Position numbers and translations under genes: made by a program | NCBI GenBank assembly: GCA_961205875.1 | Contig: OY540810.1 | Location: 2,666,001-2,730,000, forward strand | From: Sialis fuliginosa | Lineage: Eukaryota; Arthropoda; Insecta; Megaloptera; Sialidae | Reading direction: 5' to 3' | Length of the DNA: 64,000 nucleotides | In this document: piece after piece, positions 33,401 through 45,470 of the stretch | Layout of the letters: each line of letters opens with the position of its first letter | How positions within the stretch are numbered: the stretch's first letter is position 1 | The notes under the pieces: generated by a model | The model's database searches: none | What the model saw: the letters and a program-made list of their open reading frames with translations, nothing else | Told to the model about the DNA's origin: nothing

Positions 33401-36400
33401 TAGTCCGGACGTTAAGAGCGATATTTCGACTAATCTCTGCACTTTTTGATAGAAGCATGAAAATTGGTATAATTGTACATTATACCTTCCTCTACAAAAC
33501 TAGAAATGGCGACATTTCAAAAACCTGTGTGGTCCCCCTTTTAGGGGCTAAAATATCTTCGCGGATTTAGTTTTTCTTATTTATCGCGCAAATGGTTATC
33601 CGGACGACACAAATAGAAGACACCCAAAATAATGTTTATTAGATTCTAAACAAAAGTTGTTATTATAAATTTTACGATAAGAGTCACCGTTGCCGTATAA
33701 ATGGGGGTTAAAATTATGAGAAAATTTGCGCGCGTGGTGAAACTTGCGTTCATGCTCAAATATCTCGTAAACGGGTTTTCTCACGAGAAAAATTAATAGG
33801 ATAAATATTAAAGAGCAGACAATTCTCTATCAGATGTATGAATCTGTCATCCTGTAAAATTATTTTTTAATTAATTTTGGTCACTACAAGTAGAATGACA
33901 TATATGACAATTTAAGAAAAGTAACGATTCTCGTCCAATTTTGTTTTCGTTATGTATAATTAAGCACTTGTATAGTTAAGTTATGGTTCTTTTATAATAA
34001 CTTATGAGTATATAGAGAAAGAAAGAGAAAAAATTTGTGTTAAATTGACCTGCATTTATCAATAAATCAAAAAATAACTATACGAACAAAAATTTTTTTT
34101 TTAATTATAAAGTACACCCTGTATAATATATTATATATACTTATGTTATAAATATGACAAAACATTAAAATTATAAATATTTATAGGCTGTAAACATGTT
34201 TTTTATTCTCTTTAGCTGGAAAAACTTCTATTAACACTAGTGAAGAATCTCTTGATAGCTCCTATTTGTTATACAAACCTTCAAACGCCCAAAACTTTAG
34301 GATGAATATATTCGTCATAAAGTTTAGAATAATAAACAATTAATTATTTTTTACTTAACATTGTACATTTTGAGTAATTTGAAGTTGAAATTGATGACTA
34401 TTAGACGATAACAGTAAGAATTGTATCAGATATATTCTTTTTTGTTTCAAATCTCGTGAACGGTCAATTGGATGTAAAAAATGTACTGAAACCGAATTGT
34501 CGGCAATGAAATTTTGAATAATATTTCGTTATGTTTCACATGTCAAATATTAAAGTTTCCGAGTAAATAAAGGTCAAAGTTACAAATTAATTGATATATT
34601 ATATGAACGGTGTAAAGCAGGGTATATTTGTCACACAATATTTAATGACCAGTTTTTTACAATTCAAAAAATTATAGAAAATATAATAGAGTGGACTTAT
34701 ATCTACCATACATAAATTTTACTTTTACAAAAAATATGATAGTTTTATTGTTAAACATGATTTCTCAGCATTGTTATTTAGTATGATATTTTTAGTATGT
34801 ACGGTAATTATATTTTTTTTATTCCGGTCGATCTTTAGGAATTCAACCCTGCGATTCATGATGGAAATATAAAATTTTATACAGTTGTATATCAAACCCA
34901 CCTCTACAAACCTAGATATGACTACCCTCAAATCTTGTGCGGTTCCCCATTCAGAGGTTAACTTAATATCTCCACAAGTTATTTATTTAAATTTTGTAAA
35001 TAATATTATAAATAAAATATAAAATCGTATTACACAATTCAAATATTATATTTTAATAGAGAGATGAGTAAAATGCACATATGAATATGTAAATGTATGT
35101 ATGTATATATTTATCGTATCATTTTCAAAAATTAAATTTAAATAAAGAAAACTTGTGGAGATATTATGTTAACCTTTGAATGGGGGACCGCACAAGATTT
35201 GAGGGTAGTCATATCTAGGTTTGTAGAGGTGTGTTTGATATACAACTGTATAAAATTTTATATTTCCATCATGAATCGCAGGGTTGAATTCCTAAAGATC
35301 GACCGGAATAAAAAAAATATAATTACCGTACATACTAAAAATATCATACTAAATAACAATGCTGAGAAATCATGTTTAACAATAAAACTATCATATTTTT
35401 TGTAAAAGTAAAATTTATGTATGGTAGATATAAGTCCACTCTATTATATTTTCTATAATTTTTTGAATTGTAAAAAACTGGTCATTAAATATTGTGTGAC
35501 AAATATACCCTGCTTTACACCGTTCATATAATATATCAATTAATTTGTAACTTTGACCTTTATTTACTCGGAAACTTTAATATTTGACATGTGAAACATA
35601 ACGAAATATTATTCAAAATTTCATTGCCGACAATTCGGTTTCAGTACATTTTTTACATCCAATTGACCGTTCACGAGATTTGAAACAAAAAAGAATATAT
35701 CTGATACAATTCTTACTGTTATCGTCTAATAGTCATCAATTTCAACTTCAAATTACTCAAAATGTACAATGTTAAGTAAAAAATAATTAATTGTTTATTA
35801 TTCTAAACTTTATGACGAATATATTCATCCTAAAGTTTTGGGCGTTTGAAGGTTTGTATAACAAATAGGAGCTATCAAGAGATTCTTCACTAGTGTTAAT
35901 AGAAGTTTTTCCAGCTAAAGAGAATAAAAAACATGTTTACAGCCTATAAATATTTATAATTTTAATGTTTTGTCATATTTATAACATAAGTATATATAAT
36001 ATATTATACAGGATGTACTTTATAATTAAAAAAAAAAATTTTGTTCGTATAGTTATTTTTTGATTTATTGATAAATGCAGGTCAATTTAACACAAATTTT
36101 TTCTCTTTCTTTCTCTATATACTCATAAGTTATTATAAAAGAACCATAACTTAACTATACAAGTGCTTAATTATACATAACGAAAACAAAATTGGACGAG
36201 AATCGTTACTTTTCTTAAATTGTCATATATGTCATTCTACTTGTAGTGACCAAAATTAATTAAAAAATAATTTTACAGGATGACAGATTCATACATCTGA
36301 TAGAGAATTGTCTGCTCTTTAATATTTATCCTATTAATTTTTCTCGTGAGAAAACCCGTTTACGAGATATTTGAGCATGAACGCAAGTTTCACCACGCGC

Positions 36401-36719
36401 GCAAATTTTCTCATAATTTTAACCCCCATTTATACGGCAACGGTGACTCTTATCGTAAAATTTATAATAACAACTTTTGTTTAGAATCTAATAAACATTA
36501 TTTTGGGTGTCTTCTATTTGTGTCGTCCGGATAACCATTTGCGCGATAAATAAGAAAAACTAAATCCGCGAAGATATTTTAGCCCCTAAAAGGGGGACCA
36601 CACAGGTTTTTGAAATGTCGCCATTTCTAGTTTTGTAGAGGAAGGTATAATGTACAATTATACCAATTTTCATGCTTCTATCAAAAAGTGCAGATGAAAA
36701 GTTCTTAACGTCCGGACTA
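33401..36719. mobile_element. 3.3-kb near-perfect palindrome, TA-flanked
   Basis: The left arm (33403-34980) and right arm (35150-36717) are reverse complements over about 1.57 kb with very few differences (for example acaccctgt versus acatcctgt near 34125/36012). The spacer is 169 bp. The ends are GTCCGGACGTTAAGA and its inverse between TA dinucleotides; just inside, a short stretch differs between arms. Open frames come in mirrored pairs (33596-33784 with 36346-36534; 34725-34931 with 35166-35405) and none resembles a known protein. A giant non-autonomous foldback or a recent inverted duplication fits; an assembly artefact must be excluded. Confidence 0.9.
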
Positions 36720-37008
36720 ATTGACTGTAATAATCACAAGTGCGACAGATTCCTTCATAAGGTTAAATATAACGTAAACATCAATAACTATAGCAATTAT
36801 TACAGTAAACATTTTCTTCTCATTTTCTCAATTAAAAGATGGTATGCAAAGTTGCAACATTCTCAGCTGGTTGGAAATAGTATGTATCAAGATATTATTA
36901 GAAACATAACCAGACTAATTAATTATTCTTGTAATTATATTGTAGAAAAAATCTATTGAATTAATCAAACTGTAATAATAGTGTAGTTACTTTATCACAA
37001 ATAAAAAA
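36720..37008. other. No supported feature
   Basis: The 95-codon frame at 36672-36959 begins inside the palindrome arm and continues into unique flank, with no recognisable motif. I do not call it a gene. Confidence 0.4.
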
Positions 37009-37607
37009 ACATCTGCCAAGTAAATGCATAGTGCTTTCTCCTGCTAAATTCACCAAATGTAGTTAATTATTGAACAATTTAAATAAAAATCGATAGTGTT
37101 CAGATAAATTGCCTGGAATTGGTTAACCATTTAATTTTTATACAATTTTACTAAAAAATATTAGTTCGAAATTTTTCTTAAGACGCACCTGATTATTTTT
37201 TCGTGTATTTTTAATTTTTTGACAATTTCAATTTATAATTTTATAAATCTAAAATGCAAACGTAAAATGACATTTAATATATCAAAATAAATATCAATTT
37301 AAAAAAAAACAGAACACGATTTTTAAAAGCAAATTGAGATAAATCTTTGTAAAGAAATATTTTACAACAAACGTTATAGACCCTTATTATAGGAAATTGA
37401 ATGCTTTACAAAAAAGATTCTATAAAATTTTCACGTAACATGTTTCGTTCTTGAGATATCTTGAAAAAATAAATATTTAGGGATGTCACCCCTCCCCTTT
37501 ACACACGATTTTAATGATTTTTAAATGGGACCGTCCTCAAGCCATACCAAACCATCCAACCAAGTTTCATTAATATCGGTTCAGTGGTTCTCGTATCTTC
37601 GACATTA
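37009..37607 (+). mobile_element. Repeat family B copy with 3' deletion
   Basis: Runs from 'acatctgccaagtaaatgca' through 'gttcttgagatatcttgaaa' to 'tcggttcagtggttctcgta'. The (GACA)n part present in other copies is deleted. Confidence 0.75.
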
Positions 37608-38262
37608 AATTAAACAACTCACTAGTCCCCCCAATTGCCCTTTTTTTCTGAACAGTTGGGATATTCTTATTTCCGTAAACCCTTTGAAAAAAAAGTGTTT
37701 TTATTGTCAAATTCGTCTTCAGTGTCAAAATATACATTTATAAGAAATAGTTTAATTAATCTAAATAATGCGAATGTAATTTAAAATAAAATAAATTATA
37801 AAAAAAATTATAAAATTCTCGTAGTACTCTAGAATTGTTAAATCAGATAATTAAAAATTATTTACGAAAACATAAGAAAGTATTTTAACAATATTGTTCT
37901 TTACCAGAATGGCTTTTGTGCTAAAGAATAATTTATAACAGGGAGGAAGTTCAGAATTTCGTTGTACTGGTAAGTAAACATAAATCAATTTTAAAACAAT
38001 TTCACGTAGTACATGAATTTCCTCAGAGAATGTGCTGGTACTAACCGTCCATTTTCATTAAGTAAACAATTGTTTGTTGGTCTACAATAGCTCTACAATA
38101 CATGTATATTATGTGTAATCTGTAATAAATTAATAATGGCTTGGATCTGGGTCAGTCACTTCCGGAATATGAATATTCATTTAACTGCATTAGTTAATTT
38201 TTGAATTTAATATTGTTCTACCATAAAGGGTCCAATTTGCTGTATTTTTAAAAAGTTTTTTG
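37608..38262. other. No recognisable feature
   Basis: A+T-rich, no frame, repeat or hairpin noticed. Confidence 0.45.
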
Positions 38263-38607
38263 TAGATTTAAAGTGAATATTTTAACGTCACTACTATTAT
38301 ATTATTATTATTTTTATATTATATTATTATCGACACTATAAATGTAATTACATTCGATCGAAAAGAACGAATGCTATACAAATAATTTAACGAAATTATA
38401 GCTATACAAATAGTTTTACGAAGCTATAAAAATTGCATAATATGTAGAAAACACAATTTTTATAATTTAATGTATTTCCTTAAAGAAATACCATATAGAA
38501 CAATGTTATATTAATTTAAGATAATAACTTATATGTATTTATATTTAAAATATAATAGGTAGTAGTGACGTTAGACGTGAATTCCGGCCGGAATTCCGGT
38601 ACACCTC
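38263..38607. mobile_element. hAT-like MITE family I, left-truncated
   Basis: Collinear with 24270-24552 and ending in TTCCGGTACACCTCTA. The right end preserves the palindromic GGAATTCCGGCCGGAATTCC better than the other copy. The left TIR is absent. Confidence 0.75.
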
Positions 38608-38659
38608 TAATTAAAATATATATTATTAAATTTTGAGAAAAGATTATTCAAAACAGTTT

Positions 38660-39210
38660 ATTAATTTTTTTATAGTTCTGTATCTCAAAATGAAAAATGG
38701 AAACCTTCTAGGATAACTCTGTTGTCCGTCTGTCTGTACGTTAAGACCCTTTTTCTCAGGAACAGCTAGATGTATCAAGTAAAAATTAATATCAAATACA
38801 TACTAAGATCTACAGCCTCATAGTTCTGTAAAAAAGTCTAGTTTCTAACTCAATGCAAAAAAACGATATGGCCTTTCAAAGCGTATTTTGATACTGGCAG
38901 ACTGACTGACTGACTAATCTTCAAAACTTATAGGATATTTACTTTCCGTTAACTTAGAACCTTGAAATTTGGAACGATGGAAGATTTCATAGCACAAGTA
39001 AAGTAAAATATTCGAAAATCATTAATTTTTAATTCTATCTGGAATTATTAAGCGATAAAATTAAAATTTGTGGTTTCTTTCCTACAGTGTCTACGTAAAG
39101 ATACCTTGGGAATCGGATCTACTGTCTACGTAACAAACTATTGTCAATAAGTAAGTTGTAAATAACGATACGGAACCCTCAGGGCGTCAGTTCTACTCGC
39201 ACTTGTCCAT
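38660..39210. repeat. LINE-like repeat remnant
   Basis: Text such as 'gactgactgactaa' and the end 'ggaaccctcagggcgtcagt'/'tctactcgcacttg' recurs inverted near 15000 and partly near 54440-54485. Probably an old retrotransposon 3' region. No coding sequence. Confidence 0.5.
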
Positions 39211-40077
39211 ATTTTTTTTATTAAGTACTCAAAATACAAAGGCAATTAATTTTTTATGTGAGTGGAATCCACTACTTTCACAAAATTTAGCAACATTCGA
39301 AATCTATTTTTTATTTCCCGGAAAACATCCATCAGAACTAAAAAATATGACAAAAGGTCATATATCTAAAAATGCAGTATACCATAAATCTAGATCAGTG
39401 ATCTCCAAACGTTGTATCCCCAATTGATATACCTACATACATACATGTCTGTGCGTTAGTGCGCTTATCACTCGAGAACCACTTATCCGATTTACGTGGT
39501 TTCTTTTTTAATTCATAGGTACATTCTCTAGCCAGGTGATAGGCTATATTTTGTTACGTTAGGTAACATAACAACTAAGCAGTGACGATAATAGTAATTC
39601 AAGTCGGAAAAAAGTTTGTCGCCAGCGCGATCTTTTGCAGTACGCTGCCTAAACCGTTCAATATTAAACAAAATAATGTATTAAAGAATTGTGTAGAATC
39701 AAAAGATTTAAAATAAAGTCCGCGATACCATATGTATAACATTTATATTAAAGCCACAGTGACTGCTTTTTATGTTACAAAGAAAATTTAAAATACTTGG
39801 GTTTTGTTTACGTGGACTAATGATCTGCTAAACATTAATCCTTATCGAAATAAATGCTTTCATCGTCATAAGTACTTAATGTAGATATAATTTAATTTAG
39901 AAAATAACAATAACTTGAAATATACATACAGTAACATATTATTCGCTGCAATTCGCGGGGACAGAGGGAAGATTCTGCGCTTTGTTTTCAATTATTAACT
40001 TTTAAATTTAATCGGAACAAAAATTATTATTTTTGTTTTTTAGGTACGTTAGGTTTTGATTAGTTATTATTACGATA

Positions 40078-40236
40078 ATAATTAATCGCACTTTCAGAAG
40101 AGTCCTGAAGATGTCCACTGCAATGTGTGACGAAACGTTGGCCGATAACACGACCAAATCGACGCGGTTTACACCCAGAAGCCAAGATCCATATCAAGAT
40201 CACCGCGGAAAGCCTCAAGACTTGTATAATTAATCG
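40078..40236 (+). mobile_element. Hammerhead class 2 mini-element, 137 bp
   Basis: The insert at 40089-40225 lies between perfect 11-bp duplications ATAATTAATCG. It consists of a short leader, a hammerhead (about 40101-40144), a tail with a GGTTTACACCCAGAAGCC hairpin-like block, and the end CCTCAAGACTTGT. It is collinear with 48033-48155 and 61313-61399. The duplication length fits target-primed reverse transcription. It encodes no protein and would depend on a Penelope-like or LINE enzyme in trans. Confidence 0.85.
40101..40144 (+). ncRNA. Hammerhead ribozyme motif, class 2
   Basis: Order: stem I 5' strand GTC (40102-40104); core CTGAAGA (40105-40111), matching CUGANGA; stem II GTC-CAC with GTG-T-GAC around a six-base loop; GAAA (40132-40135); minimal stem III ACGT; cleavage base T; stem I 3' strand GGC. 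Stem I is only 3 bp and stem III has no loop, so activity as a monomer is doubtful. Dimeric action is the known solution for such hammerheads. Confidence 0.7.
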
Positions 40237-40245
40237 TGTTTGTAC

Positions 40246-40979
40246 TTAAGGGGAGGTTCTCATCTATGACCCAAAAATTACGTGATTTTCGCGATTTTTT
40301 TTCTTATGGAAGGAAGTAAATAAAGTAGTCAAGTTTTTTGGTACTTATTAAGTATGTTATTAACTACTTTTACAAATTTTTATGAACAAAAATACCGAAT
40401 AGTTTATTAGTTATATGCATTCAAAGATAGTCATCGAAAAAAAAGACACCTACACGGGCGGCAAGGTAACGCATCCAATTTTTGTCTGAAATCAAAAAAT
40501 CAAAGTTTTTTATAAAATAGAAGACATTTGCTGGATCCTGAACTAAAATCACTAAGAAAAGTTAAAAATCAACAAAATGGCGGACTTGCAAAAAATAATA
40601 ATTTTTTTTCGCACTTTTTTTGGCTCTAAAAAGTGCTGTAACAATAAAAATAATGATTGTAAAATTATGATTTTAGTTCAAGATCCAGAAAATTAAATTA
40701 TCTTTAAAATAAAAAAAAATTCATATCGATATCTATAGTAGTTTTTGAGATATCTTGCCGCCCGTCTCAGAAAACATTGTTTCGAGAAATACGCGTTTAA
40801 AGTTTTAGTACAACATGTATATATGTGTGTGTATGTGTGTATATATTGACTATAACTTAAAAAAAAAATTGAATTCGGCAAAACGTGTTTCACGAGCGTA
40901 TTCTACGAGACATTTGCCAACTTTTTAAGCAAAAAAAAAATCGATTTTTTGGTCGTGCTTGATGAGAACCTCCCCTTAA
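40246..40979. mobile_element. piggyBac-like MITE, 726 bp
   Basis: The element at 40250-40975 has perfect ends GGGGAGGTTCTCATC and GATGAGAACCTCCCC between exact TTAA duplications. The interior has two similar segments in opposite sense ('agatccagaaa'/'ctggatcctgaact'), implying long imperfect TIRs. The 66-codon minus frame at 40693-40893 is not a gene. Exact TTAA on both sides suggests a fairly recent insertion. Confidence 0.95.
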
Positions 40980-41131
40980 TTCAACTATATTTTTTTTAAA
41001 TCCTAAACAATAATTCTGTAGTCCATGCGGGCGAAGCTAGTATAATGTAACTCACAAACGGTATTTTGAAGGAAAACTTGGCGTACCCCCTGGGGTACGT
41101 GTACCCCACTTTAGAGACCACCGATCTAGAT

Positions 41132-41452
41132 CATAAAACCAGAATTAAGCAAACAATCCAATACACAAACTGAACAATATATTCTCAATAACTCCGCAGC
41201 TACCAGAATCTGAGTTAATACATAAATTAATAACAACAGTTCGGCCACCGGGAAAGCTGCGGGCTGTAAATTAGATGAGGAAGCCAATCTTTGTGGCCAC
41301 ACACATTGCAATCTCTATAACGGAGTCGAACCACAGGTGAATTGATCAAAAACAACAATGCGAGTTATTATTTTCTGACATAGGTGATGACAAATACGGC
41401 CAATAAGTTATATGTCAGAAAAATAAATGTTCGCTCAGATCGTGAGTGGATG
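41132..41452. other. No recognisable feature
   Basis: More balanced base composition than most of the window. A 61-codon minus frame (41126-41311) has no recognisable motif. Confidence 0.4.
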
Positions 41453-42313
41453 ATATGAGGCAGGGCCGTAACTACCAACGGGGCAACCGGGGCTGTGCCC
41501 CGGGGCCCCCGTGCTTAGGGGGTCCTCGAAAAAGGAAGATTTTTTTTACGAAATCGGATTAAAAAAGTTTTGAGTTAAACTCATTTTGATTCAACACAGA
41601 AAACATTTTTCAAAAATAACTAAAAAAAATAATTGTTTCATACATTTATAGAACTATCTTTAGCGCCATCGTATAGTACATAAAAAATTTTACAAAAAAA
41701 GAATGTCCCTTTGTTGCTCACAAGATATCAACGAGTCAATTTTTATTTTTAAATGTCTTTGCCGTTTTGATTTGGAACTTGTCACACTTACATATTTATA
41801 ATCATAAAGGAATATCTTTCCTCAAAATTTTATTAAAATCGATTTTATTGGTCGTTGTAAATAGGTTCTGTAATAAAATTATAAGATTTTTAACAATTTA
41901 GTTTTATAGGGAAATTCATAACATGAATTTTAAAATGATTTTTTTATTTTTGCAATCCGGCCAATAGAATTGGAAATATATATTTTTAAATCGCACACGA
42001 AAAACTGTCAAAATGGTCGTTTTTTCAACAAATTTCGCTAATATGACTGCACTATAAATCGAGTTTTATGCAGCTCGATATGAGAAATTATTGTTTGTTT
42101 TTTCAAAAAATTTATTTACTGGTGTAGTTTTCATTGTTTACAAAAAATATTAATAATTAAAATTTGAAAGCATTCACATTTTTATTGAAAAACTTGTTTT
42201 TTCGAAAATAGTCACAAACTTCAAAATTGTAAATAAAAATGTTATAAGGGGGGCCCCGCGATCACCTGCTGCCCCGGAGCCCCCGAGCCTCTAGTTGCGG
42301 CTCTGATACGAGG
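41453..42313. mobile_element. hAT element, 845 bp
   Basis: The element at 41461-42305 has ends CAGGGCCGTAACTA and TAGTTGCGGCTCTG, with flanking octamers ATATGAGG and ATACGAGG. Both subterminal regions are very G+C-rich (GGGGCAACCGGGGC; GCCCCGGAGCCCCCG), while the interior is A+T-rich with no frame. Non-autonomous. Confidence 0.9.
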
Positions 42314-42411
42314 AAATGATAGTAATCGACTGGAATCTCGATTTTAATACCAGTTGAAAATGTTTTATTGTCTACGTAAAAGTTCCCACGGGATCGATTT
42401 TTTATACATAT

Positions 42412-42620
42412 TACACTGAAAGAAATATCGTTCATTAATATTATGAAACGCATTCAACAACCATGAATTCATAGTAGGTAATAATGAAGAAATACTTTAT
42501 ATTAAAGTAAAAATTCATTAAAAGTAAAAAAGTAATGAATTTTTACTTTAATCATTACTATGAGTTCATGGTTGTTTAATGCGTTTCATAATATTAATGA
42601 ACGATATTTCTTTCAGTGTA
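42412..42620. mobile_element. Foldback MITE, 205 bp, TA-flanked
   Basis: The element at 42414-42618 has ends CACTGAAAGAAATATCGTTC and its inverse. Pairing continues through most of each arm (CATTAATATTATGAAACGCA), leaving a loop of a few tens of bases. TA lies on both sides. Confidence 0.93.
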
Positions 42621-42772
42621 CATGTAACGGTTTTTGGCTAGTAGATCAGGAGACAGTAACCAAAATTTTGGCATCATAGCAGCCCGCAAAATTTGTTAAC
42701 TTAGTGTTGACGAGCAAAAAAAAAGCAAATTTTATTTTTGCCCCTCAATTACTTCTTAACTCCTTTGGCTTC

Positions 42773-43477
42773 CTCGCAATATCGAAGATACGAGAAGCAT
42801 TGTGATCGTTTCAGATTGAGACAAAAAAAATGTTCTCCGATTTCAAAATTTTAAATTGATTTATCCGTTTCACGTCAAGACAAACACTTTTCGTTTCGTG
42901 TCTATTTGTCTGTCCGTGTGTCCGTCCGCCCGTGTCCCCTGAATCCTTGTCACACGCATAACTCATGAACCACTGAACCGATATTATTGAAATTTGGTCG
43001 GATGGTTGGGTCTGGTTTGAGGACGTTCCCATTTCAAAATCATCAAAATTGTGTGTAAAGGGGAGGAGTGACATTCCAAAATATTTATTTTTTCAAGATA
43101 TCTCAAGAACTACACATTTTACGTGAAAATTTTATAGAATATTTTTTGTAGATCATTGAATTTTCTATAATATGGGTCTACAACGTTTGTTGTAAAATAT
43201 TCCCTTCAAAGTTTTATCTCAATTTATTTTAAAAATTCTTGTTTTTCTAAATTGACATGTCAAAAAATTAAAAATATACGAAAAAATAATCAGGTGTGTC
43301 TTGAGAAAAATTTCGAACTAATATTTTTTAGTAAAATTGTATAAAAATTTAATGGTTAACCAATTCCAGGCAATTTATCTCAACATTATCGGTTTTTATT
43401 TAAATTGTTCAATAATTAACTACCTTTGGTGAATTTAGCACGAGGAAGCACTGTGCATTTACTTGGCAGATGTTTTT
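42773..43477 (-). mobile_element. Repeat family B, longest copy
   Basis: About 705 bp. Reading minus: 'acatctgccaagtaaatgca', 'aattattgaacaattta', the 'ttcatgagttatgcgtgtga' block, then 'ttctcgtatcttcgatattg'. All copies end at the same place on that side. The 87-codon minus frame is repeat text, not a gene. Probably a non-coding retrotransposon derivative. Confidence 0.8.
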
Positions 43478-44665
43478 AGTAACTTTTGAAGAGATAACTT
43501 ATATAATATAGAGTTACTGACCATTCTAATAAAACAATAAGCTAAACCTATTTAAAAGTAATTAATTCCATCTACACTTAATGGCAGGAAATCATAAAAA
43601 GCTTGTTATCAAAAATATGCAATTTTTATTTTCTACTCATTACTTTATAACTGCCATGAGCTTCATATTTTTATGACAGGTATGATAAATGTCTTAACTG
43701 CTATATTATTACACCATTACATACTACACTCAAATCGTTATTATTTATAAAAATTAAATAACGTGAAATGCAGAAATATTCTACAAATATACCTAATTAA
43801 CGTATGCTGTTTATTGTTTTTCATCTTTTATTAAATGTTCTTTACTCATTATGCCTCGAGTTATTTTACAATGATTAAAATCCCATTAAAAACGATTTAA
43901 AGTAAAGTACCTCTTTTGTTATTTTTCGCTTTTCTTATTATAAGTATTTATTTTCGCATGAGCAAAATGAACAGGTTGAACTTTTACTCCAGTTTATAAA
44001 AATATTTTATCTGCCATGTAAAAATATTTATATTTTTACTTGGTTTTAATATACTTGCACCAGTTATGGCTGCTGTAAGAGCACGGTTTACTGTTTTTGT
44101 GATTGACGGGCTTCTTTTTTGTAATTCTCGTGAATTCAAAAATACTTTAAATTCTTATTTCGTATTATAAAAATAGTTTTGACAACTCAAATTTTTAATA
44201 CATAAATAAAATAATATTTTAAATGTTTTTTAAAGAAAACAATGGGAAAATAAAACCAGTTTTAGGCATTTTAAATAACCCGATACTTATTCAATATATT
44301 TTGTTTAAATGCAGCCCTGCACTAATGGATAACAACGTTTTTATAAACGTATCTTCTAAAAGACTATATAAATTACTTACAGCATTTGTCTCATTGCAAG
44401 CCAGTTGGTCTCAAATTTATTTTATTTTACTACTTACTTGAAATTCGAAATCTAGCAAACGTACATCGAACATTCCATTAACATTTAATGTACACTAAAT
44501 GTTCGCTTCGTCTGGACAAAATCATTTATTAACGGTTGAAGAAATTTATTTTTTACTTCAGTCTCTTACGTACGTTGAATTTGCTATATTTTACTCCATA
44601 AAACTAGAATGTTTGAAATTTAGTAAGCAGTAAATGTTTTATAAATATTCTTGACGCAGATATAT
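43478..44665. other. No gene; end of repeat E at 44053
   Basis: 44053-44135 carries 'ttgcaccagttatggctgct', a diverged family E end. A 72-codon frame at 44223-44441 has no recognisable motif. Confidence 0.5.
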
Positions 44666-45134
44666 TTAACCCATTAACGCCCAAAAGAAAACTAAAATAT
44701 GCAGAAAATTTTTTTAATGAAATTAAGTACACATACAATATATTTAAGTAAATATTACAACAAATTTTTTTTTTAATATTTAGAAAAAAAAAATAAGGCA
44801 GATCTATTTCGTGTGAGACTGCTTTTCTGATATCTTTTTTTTTTTTTGATGAATTGCATTTAAAAATCAAGTTATATGTATATTTAAGTTATTTCATATG
44901 ATTTAAACAAATTTCGAAATGTTGGATAAAATATATTAGCATATCACATGCCTCTATTCATATACAAATAATTCGCAGCAATTAAAACACGTTTAAACAT
45001 TCATGAAACTAGTAACGTTAACAGATTTTGTTTGTTGCACTACTAGCATCTGATTTTTAAGGTAATATTGTGAATTAATATCCATAGAAAGCAACACGAA
45101 TTATTAAATAAGGTGGCGGGCGTTAATGGGTTAA
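44666..45134. mobile_element. piggyBac-like MITE, 461 bp
   Basis: The element at 44670-45130 has perfect ends CCCATTAACGCCC and GGGCGTTAATGGG between exact TTAA. A left-end copy of the same family starts at 59881, also after TTAA. A short minus frame inside (44604-44870) runs across the left TIR and is not a gene. Confidence 0.93.
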
Positions 45135-45208
45135 TTTTTCTAGCTTCACTGTGATTAATAAAACTGGCTTAATAACTATGTATGGATGTGTGGTAATTTA
45201 AGCTAAAC

Positions 45209-45390
45209 GTGAATAAGGTACTGGCACCAGTTTTGGCCAATACCCCAGTATTGGACATATGTGTAATTCAATGTACTAAATTAGAAATATTTGTTGATAT
45301 TTGATTACATACTGCCATTCGTAATCTATAGAAACTTAATTTAATAACAATCGGCCAATGGGTGTCAAAATGGTGGACATTAATTATTAG
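45209..45390 (-). mobile_element. Repeat E fragment, minus
   Basis: Starts AAGGTACTGGCACCAGTTTT and continues through 'caatcggccaatgggtgtc'. It is the distal third of the family in minus sense. Confidence 0.75.
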
Positions 45391-45470
45391 TGCAATCTAT
45401 TTACTAATTATTATATTATAATAATTATAATAATAATATTTATTATATAAATTTAGATAACTAGAAAAAC

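Larger units (their letters stand above)
39388..41131. mobile_element. hAT element holding at least two further insertions
   Basis: The element at 39396-41123 has ends CAGTGATCTCCAAA and TTTAGAGACCACCG, between perfect copies of ATCTAGAT (39388-39395 and 41124-41131). Only the outermost roughly 100 bp look like the original hAT. Inside are sequence of unknown type (from about 39430), a hammerhead mini-element (40089-40225), a piggyBac MITE (40250-40975), and a Helitron-like end GCGGGCGAAGCTAG at 41027-41040. No transposase. Confidence 0.88.

Noticed and set aside
33283-33402. Possible exon after the acceptor-like 'gtgtttcag' at 33340-33348
   Set aside because: The open frame continues into the palindrome end and shows no homology that I recognise. 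Acceptor-like T-rich plus CAG strings are common in this base composition.
33596-36534. Identical 62-codon frames at 33596-33784 and 36346-36534
   Set aside because: They are mirror images in the two palindrome arms, not independent conserved genes, and show no motif.
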